From Deinococcales bacterium (lineage in GTDB: Bacteria > Deinococcota > Deinococci > Deinococcales > JAAFIG01), in the NCBI GenBank assembly GCA_025359505.1, contig JANYHH010000022.1, positions 1-35,640 of the forward strand: a stretch of 35,640 nucleotides of DNA. Direction: 5' to 3'. Of the stretch, positions 16,234 to 25,330 are shown piece after piece. The stretch's first letter is position 1. Every line of letters starts with the position of its first letter. Position numbers and translations under genes: made by a program. Below the pieces are notes generated by a model. The model was not told the origin of the DNA. It searched no databases and worked only from the letters and a program-made list of their open reading frames with translations.

Positions 16234-17376
16234 GTGAACCGCGCTGGCAATCAAAGTCACTTGAAGGCGCACAACCGCAATACGCTCGTGCGATTGCTGT
16301 ACACCGATTCCGGTGTCTCGAGGGCGGAGCTGGCCCGCCGGAGTTCGCTGACCAAAATGACGGTCGGGGCGCTGGTGCAAGAATCCATTGCTGAAGGCTG
16401 GGTGCTCGAGGGTGACGCGTTGAGAGGGTCTTCTGGGCGGCCCAGCTTGCCGCTTCGTTTAAACCCCGATGTGCTGTGCGCGATCGGTGCTGAGATCGGC
16501 GTCAGTGAGCTGCGGATTGTGGCCTGCAATCTGCTCGGGGAGGTAATCGCCCAGCGTCACATCACCAATTTAGAATCCCGTGATCCGCTCTTGGTCTGTC
16601 AGCGTTTGGCGCTCGAGGTGACTGAACTGCTCGAGCAACCTGTCCTGGATGAGCGCCGCGTGCTGGGCTTGGGGGTCAGCGTGCCGGGGCCGGTGCTGAA
16701 TGGCGTATTGCACTTCGCGCCAAACCTTACGTGGCCGCAAACGCGGGTGCTCGAGTTGCTGCGTCCGCTGCTGCCCGCACCGCTCGAGTCAGAAAAACTG
16801 TGTTTGGGGAATGAAGCCAACGCTGCTGCGCTCGGTGGGTACTTTTTTCGTTTGGGTGCGAAGCCGCGCTCGGTGGTGTACCTCAGCCTCGGTGTCGGGG
16901 TTGGCTGTGGCATTGTGATCGAGGGACAGGTTTTCAGAGGTGCGGATGGCTTCGCGGGCGAGGTTGGGCACACCGTGCTGCATCCACCGAATGGCCGAGT
17001 CGAGGATTTCGTTTCGCAACGCGCACTGGCAAGCCAGCTTGACCTCGAGTCAACGGCTGATATCGACGCGCTGCTGTTGAGCGCCCTGAGCCAGCCGCTG
17101 GTCGTTGTTGGCTTTGCCAAGGAACTGGGTTTGTTGCTGGCCAATCTGATCGGCACGTTCAGCCCGGATGAGCTGTTGATTGGCGGCCCGCTCAGCCATT
17201 TGGGTGAGGCTCTGCTCCAGCCCGCCCTCGAGACGATGCGCTCGATCTGCGATTGGCGCAGCTTTGAAGGAATTCAGGTGCGCTTATCGCCCCAACCCTC
17301 GAGCGCGGCTGCGATTGGCGCGGCGGCAACTGTGCTTCACGGGTTGCTGGGTGGCTCGAGCATCAGGGACAGTTGA
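16234..17376 (+). CDS. ROK-family transcriptional regulator, XylR-like
   Basis: A 380-residue ROK repressor with an N-terminal winged helix-turn-helix (about 10-75, [20 protein letters not shown]) and a C-terminal sugar-kinase-like domain with [22 protein letters not shown] and FAGEVGH. Its direct neighbour downstream is xylA, so it is probably the xylose repressor (XylR). The usual zinc motif CxCGxxGCxE just after GEVGH is replaced by a cysteine-free stretch ([13 protein letters not shown]), which is odd for an active ROK repressor. The GTG start at 16234 has TATCGT nine bases upstream. The stop codon overlaps the -35 box of the xylA promoter, so the two genes use separate promoters. Confidence 0.85.
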   Translation: MNRAGNQSHLKAHNRNTLVRLLYTDSGVSRAELARRSSLTKMTVGALVQESIAEGWVLEGDALRGSSGRPSLPLRLNPDVLCAIGAEIGVSELRIVACNLLGEVIAQRHITNLESRDPLLVCQRLALEVTELLEQPVLDERRVLGLGVSVPGPVLNGVLHFAPNLTWPQTRVLELLRPLLPAPLESEKLCLGNEANAAALGGYFFRLGAKPRSVVYLSLGVGVGCGIVIEGQVFRGADGFAGEVGHTVLHPPNGRVEDFVSQRALASQLDLESTADIDALLLSALSQPLVVVGFAKELGLLLANLIGTFSPDELLIGGPLSHLGEALLQPALETMRSICDWRSFEGIQVRLSPQPSSAAAIGAAATVLHGLLGGSSIRDS

Positions 17377-17418
17377 CAGCCTCGAGCCGCGCCGCTAAAG
17401 TAAGTAAGATCAATTTAC
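17373..17418 (+). promoter_or_regulatory. xylA promoter with possible operator
   Basis: A perfect TTGACA (17373-17378), 17-base spacer and TAAAGT (17396-17401) form a strong promoter; the -35 box overlaps the ROK stop codon. GTAA (17404-17407) and TTAC (17415-17418) make an imperfect dyad over the expected start of transcription near 17408, a plausible but weak repressor site for the ROK protein. Confidence 0.75.
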
Positions 17419-17480
17419 AAAGTAGGTGGACGCGTCAACCCGCTACTCTCGAGTTGGCTCAACATCACGGAGGAACGACA

Positions 17481-18644
17481 ATGGCATTTGACCCGCTTCC
17501 CGAGCATCACTTCACCTTTGGACTTTGGACGGTCGGCAACATCGGCCGCGATCCGTTCGGCAATCCAACCCGTCAGCCGCTCGCACCTGAGTATATCGTC
17601 CACAAACTCAGCGAGTTAGGCGCATACGGCGTCAACCTGCACGACAACGACCTCGTGCCGATCGATGCCACGGCAAGTGAACGCGACGCCATCGTCTCGA
17701 GCTTCAAAAAGGCGCTGGTGGAATCTGGCATGAAAGTGCCGATGGCGACCACCAATTTGTTTTCCGACGCCGCCTTCAAAGACGGCGCGTTCACCAACGC
17801 CAACGCGCAGATCAGGGCGTATGCGATTCAAAAAGCCATGAACTCGATGGATCTGGGCGCGGAACTCGGCGCTGAAACCTACGTCTTCTGGGGCGGCCGC
17901 GAAGGTGCAGAAGTGGATGCTGGCGGTAACGCGCTGGACGCGATTGCCCACATGCGCGAAGCCTTCAACTTTCTCGCCAGTTACAGCCAAGAACAAGGCT
18001 ACAACTACCGCTTCGCCTTAGAACCAAAACCAAACGAGCCACGCGGCGATATTTACCTACCCGTGGTCGGCGCGGCGCTCGGGTTCATTGCGACCCTCGA
18101 GCAACCGCATTTGTTCGGCGTCAACCCGGAGTTCGCGCACGAAACGATGGCGGGTTTAAACTTCGTTCATGCGATCGCGCAAGCCATTGACGCGGGCAAA
18201 CTCTTTCACATCGATTTGAACGACCAAAAAATGGGGCGCTTTGACCAAGACCTGCGCTTCGGTGCGGAGAACATCAAAAGCGCGTTCCTGCTGGTCAAAC
18301 TGCTCGAGGACACGGGCTACGCGGGCATGAAGCACTTCGACGCTCACGCGCTGCGTACCGAGGACGAGGCGGGCGTCTGGGATTTCGCACGCGGCTGCAT
18401 GCGGACGTACTTGATGCTGAAAGAGAAAGCGGCGCAATTCAACGCTGACGCTGAGATTCAGGCAATCATCGCCGCGTATAAAGTCAAAGACGAAAGCCTC
18501 TCGAGCCTGTCGAAAAGCTACTCGACCAGCAACGCCGCCGCGCTCAAAGCGCACAGCTTCGACCGGGCTGCGCTGGGTGCGCGTGGGCCGGGTCTCGAGC
18601 GCTTGGATCAGCTCACGGTTGATCTGCTGCTCGGGATGCGCTGA
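17481..18644 (+). CDS. xylA: Xylose isomerase
   Basis: Converts D-xylose to D-xylulose with two divalent metals. The 387 residues match the compact class I (Thermus/Actinobacteria) enzymes in length. Visible motifs: [17 protein letters not shown], the catalytic histidine in [59 protein letters not shown]. The ATG at 17481 has an ACGGAGGA ribosome-binding site (17467-17474) seven bases before; the open frame further upstream (to 17373) covers the promoter. No xylulokinase gene follows, so the pathway is completed elsewhere. Expression is likely controlled by the ROK protein upstream. Confidence 0.96.
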   Translation: MAFDPLPEHHFTFGLWTVGNIGRDPFGNPTRQPLAPEYIVHKLSELGAYGVNLHDNDLVPIDATASERDAIVSSFKKALVESGMKVPMATTNLFSDAAFKDGAFTNANAQIRAYAIQKAMNSMDLGAELGAETYVFWGGREGAEVDAGGNALDAIAHMREAFNFLASYSQEQGYNYRFALEPKPNEPRGDIYLPVVGAALGFIATLEQPHLFGVNPEFAHETMAGLNFVHAIAQAIDAGKLFHIDLNDQKMGRFDQDLRFGAENIKSAFLLVKLLEDTGYAGMKHFDAHALRTEDEAGVWDFARGCMRTYLMLKEKAAQFNADAEIQAIIAAYKVKDESLSSLSKSYSTSNAAALKAHSFDRAALGARGPGLERLDQLTVDLLLGMR

Positions 18645-18816
18645 GGACGCGAGTCGCTCGAGACACCGCTCAGCGCGTACTCGATCAATTGCGCCTCGAG
18701 TCGCGCCTCGACCCACGAAGAAGGTGGAATTCGCTACTTGACCAGCGCTCGAGCGAACCCGCTGTCTGGCGGCGCTGAACGACACTGCCGCCCGGAATCG
18801 GTCATACTGAACGCCA

Positions 18817-21750
18817 GTGAATCGGCCGCCTCTCGAGCAGAACCGCGCTGACCCTGCCGGAGTCGGTGACGCGGATGTGCACCCAACAGGGGAGCTGCGC
18901 GTGCTGGGCGCAGCGCTCTGGATACAGGGTGACTCGAGGGCGAATCTGGCGCAGGGGGCTGGTCTGTGGCTGCTGACGTACCTCGCGGTTCACGATAGCT
19001 GGGTGGAACGCAGAGAAATAGCCGAACTGCTGTGGCCCGACATCGCCGCGCAGGACAGCCGCAACAACCTGCGCCAAACGCTGCACCGCTGCAAAAACGC
19101 GCCGTGGTTCGCCAGTCTCGAGGCGACCCCGCACACGCTGCGCCTCACCGCCGCCAGCGATCTGCGGCGCTTCCGACGGGCGGCTGAACGCGGCGACTGG
19201 CACGCGGCGCTATTGTCCTACGGTGGCACGCTGCTCGAGGGGTTGCAACCGTCCGGGGCGTTCGCGGATTGGCTGGAAACGGAGCGCTCTGCGCTGCACA
19301 ACGATTGGCGCGAAGCGCTGACCGGGCACGTCAACGCGCTGGAAAGCCGTGGTGACACGACGGAACTCCCCGCTTGGCTCGAGCGGCTGCTGGAAGCAGA
19401 TCCGTACAACGAGGAGGCGCTGCACAGCGTATTGAAACTCGCGCCACGTGCGGGGACGCAGGCGGCTGCCTTGCGGCAATTCGAGACTTTCAAAGCGCGG
19501 TTGAGATCGGATCTGGGCGCAGACCCGCACCCGGAAACCGTGCGTCTGGCCGCGCAACTCTCGGGTGCGCCCGTGCCAGCTCAACCCGTTCCCCTCGAGC
19601 TGATCGGGCGCGAGGTTCAGCAAGCCGAACTCCTCGAGCGGCTGCAATCGGGAGCACCGCGATTGCTGACCCTTCGCGGCCCCGGCGGCGTCGGCAAGAC
19701 CGCGCTGGCGCAAAGCACCTTGGAATTGGTGCGAGGGTTCTTCGCCGATGGCGCAAGCTGGATCTCTTTGCGCGGCGTTGCAGCGCTCCAGAACGTGCCC
19801 GCTGCGATAGCGACGGCGCTCGACTTGACGCTGCAATCGCAGCTAGACGCGTGGACGCAGATCGCGGAAACCCTTGGAGATCAGCAGCGCCTGCTAGTGC
19901 TGGACAACACCGAACACCTGCGCGGCTTGGCGGAACGGGTCGCGGAATTGCTCGAGCAAACACAGCGTCTGACGATCCTGACGACCTCTCGCGAATCGCT
20001 CGGGTTGCCGAACGAATGGGTGCTGCCGATCAGCGGTCTCGAGTATCCCAGTAGCCCGGATTTGGAGGCGGCTCGAGGCTCGGCGGCAGTAACGCTTTTC
20101 GTGAATCGCGCCGCCCGACGACGCGGCGGGTTCGCGCTGACGCGTGACACGCTGCCCGGCATCATGCGGGTCTGCGCGGCGGTGGACGGCTTACCGCTAG
20201 GGATTGAACTGGCCGCAGCTTGGACGAGCGAACTCAGCCCGGACGCTCTGGCAGACGGACTCGAGGCGGGAACAGCACTGCTGGAAAGCGCTGACCTCGA
20301 GCAACCAGAGGCGCACCGTTCGCTGCGAACCGTCTTTGAGCATTCGTGGGAACTGTTGGAGGACGAGCTGCGCTATGCGCTGACGGCGCTCAGCGTGTTT
20401 CGTGGCGGCTTCGAGCGTCGTGCGGCTTTGGAGGGCATGGGCGTATCGGCTCGAGCCTTGTTGGGTCTGGTGGGGCGCTCGCTCGTGAGCAGCTTGCCCG
20501 GTGGACGCTACGATTTGCACCCGGTCGTGCAGGGCTTCGCTGTTCAGAAACTGGAGGTGGAACGCGCCAAGCGCGTGCGTGCCAGTCACGCTCAGTTCTT
20601 CGCGCAGCTCAGCCAGCAAGCCGAACTTCCACTGCGCGGCGGTGCAACCCAGACGCGCTGGCTCGAGCGGTTGGCGATGGATCATCAGAACATCGTGGCA
20701 GCGCTGGATTGGACGAGCGCTCATGATGCAAAGACCGGTGCGAGAATCGTGGGTCACTTAGAGGATTACTGGTACACCAGAGGCCACCGTCAGGAAGGAC
20801 TGCGCTGGGCACAACTCTTTCTGGGACTACACGGGCAGCCCGACGCGACCCGACTGAAATTACTTTTTACCCAAACCAATCTGACCATAGAATTCGCCGA
20901 GTACGACACTTCCACCAGCAGCTTGCTCGAGTATCGGGCGCTCGCGGCGGCGCTCGGGGATAAGCCAGCGCAGGCCGGAGCCATCATGTTCAACGGGATG
21001 CTGGAACGAGAACGCGGCCACTTTGAAAAGGCCAAAGCGTTTTTTCTGGAAGCTGAACCTCTTTGGAGACAACTCGGGGATCAGCACCGTTTGGCCACCT
21101 GCTTGAACGAACTCGGCACGGTCGAAGCGCTGCAAAAACACTGGCAGGCTGCTAGGGGGCATTTCGAGCAGTCATTGGAATTAAAACGTGCCATTGGAGA
21201 TCAGCAAGGCATTGCGTATGTGTTCGCCAACCTCGGGAATATCGCGGGATCAAACGGCGATTTCGCGCTCGAGGCGAGCCTGCACGAGCAGGCCTTATTG
21301 TTGAAACGAGCATTGGGCGATGTGCTGGGGATCGCCCGGAGTCTCAATTCACTCGGCGCGAACGCCTTGGATCAGCATCAGATTGCGCCCGCCAAGCAGT
21401 ATTTCAGCGAAGCCCTGGAGCTGTTCATCCGCTTGGGGAAACGCAACGCCAGCGTGGTGATGCTGGACAATTTCTCTCGCATCGCCCAGAAATGCCGGGT
21501 TTACCCGGACGCGATCATCCTCGCGGCGGCCGCTGACCACCTGACCGAGCTGATCGGCAGTTACAAGTTCGACCACTGGGAAGAGAACCACCGCGACCTG
21601 CAAAAAGAGAGCGGTCTCAGCGCCGCAGAACTCCGCACCCTCGAGACGAAAGGCGAGAATTTATCATTGGCTGAAGCGGCGGAGTTCGCGTTGACGCGGC
21701 AGCATTTCTGGCTCGAGCAGCCGAGCGCCGTGGGTCAGCAGAGTCGCTAA
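18817..21750 (+). CDS. BTAD/NB-ARC/TPR transcriptional regulator
   Basis: A 977-residue regulator with the SARP/AfsR plan: OmpR-like winged helix (about 25-110), BTAD domain (about 115-250, ending SDLGADPHPETVRLAAQL), NB-ARC-type ATPase with Walker A GPGGVGKT (288-295) and LLVLDNTEHL, a winged-helix region (ALTALSVFRGGFERRA), and C-terminal TPRs (about 690-910, repeated LKRAIGDQQGIAYVFANLG pattern). Such proteins bind DNA as large ligand-controlled assemblies. The GTG start has CATACT eight bases upstream. It has its own promoter 170 bases after xylA. The target is unknown; control of the neighbouring sugar genes is only a guess. Confidence 0.85.
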   Translation: MNRPPLEQNRADPAGVGDADVHPTGELRVLGAALWIQGDSRANLAQGAGLWLLTYLAVHDSWVERREIAELLWPDIAAQDSRNNLRQTLHRCKNAPWFASLEATPHTLRLTAASDLRRFRRAAERGDWHAALLSYGGTLLEGLQPSGAFADWLETERSALHNDWREALTGHVNALESRGDTTELPAWLERLLEADPYNEEALHSVLKLAPRAGTQAAALRQFETFKARLRSDLGADPHPETVRLAAQLSGAPVPAQPVPLELIGREVQQAELLERLQSGAPRLLTLRGPGGVGKTALAQSTLELVRGFFADGASWISLRGVAALQNVPAAIATALDLTLQSQLDAWTQIAETLGDQQRLLVLDNTEHLRGLAERVAELLEQTQRLTILTTSRESLGLPNEWVLPISGLEYPSSPDLEAARGSAAVTLFVNRAARRRGGFALTRDTLPGIMRVCAAVDGLPLGIELAAAWTSELSPDALADGLEAGTALLESADLEQPEAHRSLRTVFEHSWELLEDELRYALTALSVFRGGFERRAALEGMGVSARALLGLVGRSLVSSLPGGRYDLHPVVQGFAVQKLEVERAKRVRASHAQFFAQLSQQAELPLRGGATQTRWLERLAMDHQNIVAALDWTSAHDAKTGARIVGHLEDYWYTRGHRQEGLRWAQLFLGLHGQPDATRLKLLFTQTNLTIEFAEYDTSTSSLLEYRALAAALGDKPAQAGAIMFNGMLERERGHFEKAKAFFLEAEPLWRQLGDQHRLATCLNELGTVEALQKHWQAARGHFEQSLELKRAIGDQQGIAYVFANLGNIAGSNGDFALEASLHEQALLLKRALGDVLGIARSLNSLGANALDQHQIAPAKQYFSEALELFIRLGKRNASVVMLDNFSRIAQKCRVYPDAIILAAAADHLTELIGSYKFDHWEENHRDLQKESGLSAAELRTLETKGENLSLAEAAEFALTRQHFWLEQPSAVGQQSR

Positions 21751-21828
21751 ATTAGCCGCAAATCGGTGTGAACTCGAGATGACTCGAGCGGCAGTCCAAG
21801 AATCTCGAGACGCACGCCCAGAGCTGGG

Positions 21829-22347
21829 TTATTTACCTTCGTAAAACACGTACAACGAGCTGTACGCCATGCTCGCTTCGCTGCCGACCGTGCTGATATC
21901 GCAACCCGTGCTGGGCGCGGAACCGCCCGTGGTGGACAGGCGCTGAACCCACGTGGTCTTCCCAAATAACCCCGTGCCAGCCGTGCTTTTGGCATTCAGC
22001 AACAACCACGGAATCGTGTTCGGGCTGGCGACTCGAGCCTTGACTTCGCCGACGACCTTAGAGCCGTCGGGCGCTTCCCACGTGGGGCCGCTGTAATGCG
22101 AGGCGATTTTAGTATTGCTCGAGTCGAACAAATTGGCTTCGGGTGCTTTGAACGCCCATTCAAAACCGGTTTTGGCAGTGTTGGCTTGGCAGACGTAATT
22201 TTGCGTGCCGCGCCCAAGTGCGACCAGTGCAACCTTCTGTCCTTCGGGCGCTGCGATTTCGCTGGGAATCGTCGGCAGTGTGAAACCAGATTGGGCTGCC
22301 GCCAAACCGAAACCGAACAGAGCAATCGTTGAAAGCAATTTTTTCAT
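21829..22347 (-). CDS. Secreted DUF3455 protein
   Basis: A 172-residue DUF3455 protein of unknown function. Signature parts: GRGTQNYVC, EWAFKAPEANLFD, ASHYSGPTWEAPDGS, IPWLLLNA, WVQRLSTTGG followed by SAPSTGCD, and a C-terminal YVFYEGK. A signal peptide (MKKLLSTIALFGFGLAAAQS) predicts export. The ATG at 22347 is set by a GAGGAGG site on the minus strand; the frame extending to 22392 adds 15 unlikely residues. Its 3' end faces the BTAD regulator (77-base convergent spacer, nothing recognised). The gene looks monocistronic. Confidence 0.9.
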   Translation of the reverse strand: MKKLLSTIALFGFGLAAAQSGFTLPTIPSEIAAPEGQKVALVALGRGTQNYVCQANTAKTGFEWAFKAPEANLFDSSNTKIASHYSGPTWEAPDGSKVVGEVKARVASPNTIPWLLLNAKSTAGTGLFGKTTWVQRLSTTGGSAPSTGCDISTVGSEASMAYSSLYVFYEGK

Positions 22348-22485
22348 GGGTACGACCTCCTCAAAATCAGTGCTGTTTTTGTGATCCACCATGCCGCTCG
22401 AGGTTCGTCACAAGCTTTTTGAAACTCGAGGATTGCGGTTGCAATCTAAAACGTATTGTGGCTCGAGTCATGGCGGAAGACGCGG

Positions 22486-23280
22486 TTATTGGAGTGCAGT
22501 AATCGTGAACCAAATTGTTTGGCTATCAATGCCAACAAACGTAAAAACGCCGGAGCCATCACTGCCAGCACTCCAACCAGAAATCCGACCTGCCGCACTA
22601 AAAGTTTGAACCAGAGGAATCGCAGCTCCGTTGAAAGTTCCCGCTGGCCAATTCACCGTGTATTGAGTCGTCGAGTTGCGAGTGAAGGTGAAACCAGCAC
22701 CTAAATTTGGGGTTGCATTGATGAAGCCTGAAATGAATTTGCGGGTGCTGATACCGGGTGCGCCTTGCGGGCCAGTCTGACCCGCTGGGCCGACCGCTCC
22801 GGTCGCGCCGGTATCGCCCTTGACACCTTGCGGGCCAGCCGCTCCGGTGTCACCCTTCGCTCCCGCTGGGCCCACAGCGCCAGTATCGCCTTTCGGGCCT
22901 TGTGACCCAACCGTGCCTGCCGTACCATCCGCCCAACTCAGGCTCGAGCCGTCGAAACTTAAAAACTTGCCGCTCGAGGCAGGCGCGGTTGTGATGAGCT
23001 TGGCTGCGCTGACCGACGCATCGGCTAACTTGCTCGAGATGATCGCGCCGTCCGCAAATTTGCTCGAGGTCAACGTGCCATCGGCAACCGTCCCGGAGCT
23101 GGCTTGCAGTGCTTCAATCGAAGCTTTCAAACTCGAGAAATTCGCGTTGACTTCCTCGGCTTTGATCGGCGTGTTTGGCGTGAAGGTGTTGGGGATGTTG
23201 ACGGCGGCGAAGACTGACAGACCCGACGCGACGATGACGGCTCCGATGGCGAAGAACTTCAAATCTCTGGGGTTCAACAT
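22486..23280 (-). CDS. Collagen-like GXY-repeat surface protein
   Basis: A 264-residue exported protein: N-terminal hydrophobic signal/anchor (about 8-27), then INAAEVNANF-like region and a helical segment (about 40-65), then three SSKxADxx repeats (about 70-95), a collagen-like run of about 18 GXY triplets (residues 122-178, many GPxGxKGDTG), and a C-terminal beta-rich domain (about 180-264) probably for trimerisation. The GPP-poor, GDT-rich triplets are typical of bacterial collagens. An AAAGGAG site lies eight bases upstream. It is preceded 27 bases upstream on the same strand by a 41-residue lipoprotein gene, so the two probably form an operon. Function is likely structural or adhesive. 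Confidence 0.9.
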   Translation of the reverse strand: MLNPRDLKFFAIGAVIVASGLSVFAAVNIPNTFTPNTPIKAEEVNANFSSLKASIEALQASSGTVADGTLTSSKFADGAIISSKLADASVSAAKLITTAPASSGKFLSFDGSSLSWADGTAGTVGSQGPKGDTGAVGPAGAKGDTGAAGPQGVKGDTGATGAVGPAGQTGPQGAPGISTRKFISGFINATPNLGAGFTFTRNSTTQYTVNWPAGTFNGAAIPLVQTFSAAGRISGWSAGSDGSGVFTFVGIDSQTIWFTITALQ

Positions 23281-23307
23281 GATCTGGCTCCTTTGATTCG
23301 TTGGTGC

Positions 23308-23433
23308 TTACTTCCAAGTGGCTAGGTTCCATTGACTCGAGTTCCAACTTCCGCCGCTGTCCGGCGGTTCGCTCGGGCAAGCGACCAGCAGCGCACACAG
23401 GCACAGCAGCAAGACGGATAAGCGTTTGGACAT
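23308..23433 (-). CDS. Small lipoprotein (41 residues)
   Basis: A 41-codon gene too short for ordinary ORF lists. It begins MSKRLSVLLLCLCALLVAC, a textbook lipoprotein signal with lipobox LVAC and the lipid-bound Cys at residue 19. The short mature part is PSEPPDSGGSWNSSQWNLAT, ending WK. An AGGA ribosome-binding site lies six bases before the ATG on the minus strand (GAAAGGAAACCCATG). Small lipoproteins that couple to a larger envelope protein are common. The product may be a membrane partner or an entericidin-like peptide. The mature part is rich in Ser, Pro and Trp with no known family. Confidence 0.7.
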   Translation of the reverse strand: MSKRLSVLLLCLCALLVACPSEPPDSGGSWNSSQWNLATWK

Positions 23434-23751
23434 GGGTTTCCTTTCGCGCCTCAATCGGGCTGGAACACGTTCCAACCACGGGCATGGAGTTCAGCCTACG
23501 GATGCGCCGTTACGCGCCGTTACGCGGCAATGAAACCCCGTGCGGAACAGGATTCTCGAAGACGGTGCGAAACCGCGCTCGAGGTCATCCAAGGCTCTGC
23601 CGACGGTTGTCGGACTCGCGTGACGGCAGGTGATGAAACCCCTCACTCAAGAAGCAAACCATGCCAATACGTCAGCGCATTGACTAATCACACCCCAGCC
23701 GCTCGAGGTCGCCTCGAGTTGCCACACGGCTCGAGGCGTTACACTTCTGAC
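23434..23751. other. Non-coding region with dyad, tandem repeat and hairpins
   Basis: No gene is convincing in these 318 bases. TGGAAC/GTTCCA (23461-23474) is a perfect 6-base dyad with a 2-base centre, 28 bases before the small lipoprotein gene, a possible operator. GCGCCGTTAC is repeated twice in tandem (23504-23523). Between 23580 and 23640 nested pairing is possible: TCATC with GATGA outside, CTGCCG with CGGCAG, and CCGAC with GTCGG inside. Near the right end TACACT (23740-23745) is the SDR promoter. Confidence 0.45.
23740..23745 (+). promoter_or_regulatory. -10 box of the SDR gene
   Basis: TACACT lies six bases before the ATG at 23752, so the mRNA is probably leaderless. A -35-like TTGCCA is 15 bases upstream of the box, a little short. 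Confidence 0.6.
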
Positions 23752-24531
23752 ATGGATTTCAAAACTCTGTTTGACTTGAGCGGCAAGACCGCGCTGGTCG
23801 TCGGCGCTGCCTCGGGCATCGGTCGGGCCAGTGCGTTGGGGCTGGCGGACTTCGGGGCGCACGTGATCGTCGCTGACCTCAACTTAGAGGGTGCGGCAGC
23901 CGTGGTCAGTGAAATCGAAGCCAAGGGTGGACAGGCAACCGCCGCCAGTGCGAACATCGGTGACGGCTCGAGCGTCACGGCGCTGATTGATGGTATCCCC
24001 AGACTAGATGTGCTGGTCTGCACGCCCGCGATTAACGTCAGGAAGCGCTTACTCGAGTACAGCGATGAGGAGTTCGACCGCGTGGTCGCGCTGAATTTGA
24101 AAGGCAACTTTCGCCTTCTTCAAGCCGGTGGGCGCAAAATGGTCGCGGGTGGCGGCGGCAGCATCATCGTGTTCTCGAGCATCCGCAGTCAGATTGTCGA
24201 GCCGGGGCAAGGCGTCTACGCCGCGACCAAAGCGGGCGTGTTGCAACTCGTGCGGACATTGGCGGCTGAGTTGGCGGAGTTCGGCGTGCGAGCCAACGCG
24301 ATTGGCCCCGGCGTGGTCAACACGCCGCTGACCGCGCCGATCAAACAGAACGCCGCGTGGTACGACGCGTATGCCAAGCGCAGTGCGTTGGGGCGCTGGG
24401 CTGAACCCGAAGAGATGGTGGGGCCCGTGATCTATCTCGCCAGTCAAGCCTCGAGTTTCGTCACGGGCACGATTCATTTCGTGGACGGCGGTTGGACGGC
24501 GATTGACGGGCGCTTCACGCCACCGTTGTAA
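23752..24531 (+). CDS. Short-chain dehydrogenase/reductase
   Basis: A 259-residue classical SDR. The NAD(P)-binding GAASGIG lies near residues 17-23, VVADLN follows, the catalytic serine is in SIIVFSSIRS, and YAATKAG holds the Tyr and Lys. The usual NNAG motif is changed to CTPAINVR, a variation that still keeps a turn after the beta strand. The ending SSFVTGTIHFVDGGWTAIDG is standard. I chose the ATG at 23752 because TACACT is six bases upstream; the longer frame adds 74 residues of the non-coding region. The substrate is unknown; gluconate 5-dehydrogenase-like and related alcohol dehydrogenases look similar. Confidence 0.92.
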   Translation: MDFKTLFDLSGKTALVVGAASGIGRASALGLADFGAHVIVADLNLEGAAAVVSEIEAKGGQATAASANIGDGSSVTALIDGIPRLDVLVCTPAINVRKRLLEYSDEEFDRVVALNLKGNFRLLQAGGRKMVAGGGGSIIVFSSIRSQIVEPGQGVYAATKAGVLQLVRTLAAELAEFGVRANAIGPGVVNTPLTAPIKQNAAWYDAYAKRSALGRWAEPEEMVGPVIYLASQASSFVTGTIHFVDGGWTAIDGRFTPPL

Positions 24532-24598
24532 TCACCAATCCAAACGCTTCGTTGCTCGAGAAAACTCGAGATGGTTTACATCGCTAGCCAGTTCACAC

Positions 24599-25099
24599 TT
24601 ACTTTGGCAAAAACGGTACGTTGAGGCTCGAGAGGCTGGCGTAGACGACTTTCCAGCCGGTCTCGTCGCTGACGTTCAATCTGGCTGTGCCGCTGCGCTT
24701 GATCGTCACGACGCCGCTGGCTGCGTCGTAGGTCAAATTCGCGGTGAACGCGACGCTCGCCGCGCCGCCATTGACGTTCGCTTTGCCAAACGCGAGGCTG
24801 TACGAGCGCAGCACTTTGCGGCTCGCGGCGGATGCGAGACCAACGGGTGCACCCTCGACGAACCTCGAGACCCAATCGGCATTGCCGCATTGCAGCCCCT
24901 CGAACACTTGCCGCACGGCGTTCTGCGCGGTGCTCACGTCTTTGGCTGGCGCGGCGACCTCTCCAGCGACGGCGTAAATCGCGGCCGATGCCCAGTGGCA
25001 GACGGGCACGTCGACAAAAACGGGCGGGGCGGCTCGGGCATTGAGAAACGCGAAACTCGAGATTGCGGCGGCGATGATGAGCGGAGTTTTGACGGTCAT
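24599..25099 (-). CDS. Exported protein with an SLH-like motif
   Basis: A 166-residue exported protein with a signal peptide (MTVKTPLIIAAAISSFAFLN then ARAAPP). The mature N-terminus, FVDVPVCHWASAAIYAV, matches the start of an S-layer homology (SLH) domain; Deinococcota use SLH domains to bind pyruvylated cell-wall polymers. Only one partial SLH unit is visible. The rest (about 75-166) has alternating strands (AASVAFTANLTYDAASGVV, IKRSGTARLNVSDETGWKVV) like a small NTF2-type or DUF4878-like domain. The ATG at 25099 is set by a GAGGTG ribosome-binding site; the longer frame to 25327 is unlikely. It diverges from the HzsA-like gene. Confidence 0.7.
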   Translation of the reverse strand: MTVKTPLIIAAAISSFAFLNARAAPPVFVDVPVCHWASAAIYAVAGEVAAPAKDVSTAQNAVRQVFEGLQCGNADWVSRFVEGAPVGLASAASRKVLRSYSLAFGKANVNGGAASVAFTANLTYDAASGVVTIKRSGTARLNVSDETGWKVVYASLSSLNVPFLPK

Positions 25100-25330
25100 G
25101 GGTGTCACCTCGAGCCTTGACTGTAACGCTTCGGGGCTGGGTGAGCTGTGACTGAAGCTACTCGAGTAATGTGATCCAGCTTTGAGTATCGTCAAGCGGC
25201 TGTAGATAGGGCGTCTTGAACAGCGGCGTGAGCTTTCCGACTCGAGCAACACAGAAAGTCCGCTAAGCTGAGGCAAGGCAGACTGTGAACCGAGGCTGGT
25301 TTCATGGCAGATACTCGAAGGGAGCACTTC
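25100..25330. other. Divergent intergenic region
   Basis: The 231 bases between the SLH-motif gene and the HzsA-like gene hold no supported gene. TAAGCT near 25264 is a possible -10 box for the plus-strand gene, whose AGGGAG ribosome-binding site lies at 25318-25323. Three CTCGAG copies occur here. Confidence 0.4.

Noticed and set aside
23531..23650. Possible cobalamin riboswitch or other known aptamer (CGGTGCGAAACCG looks like a B12-riboswitch arm)
   Set aside because: The B12 box and the CCCGC-ACTG core are missing, and the SDR promoter lies downstream of it.
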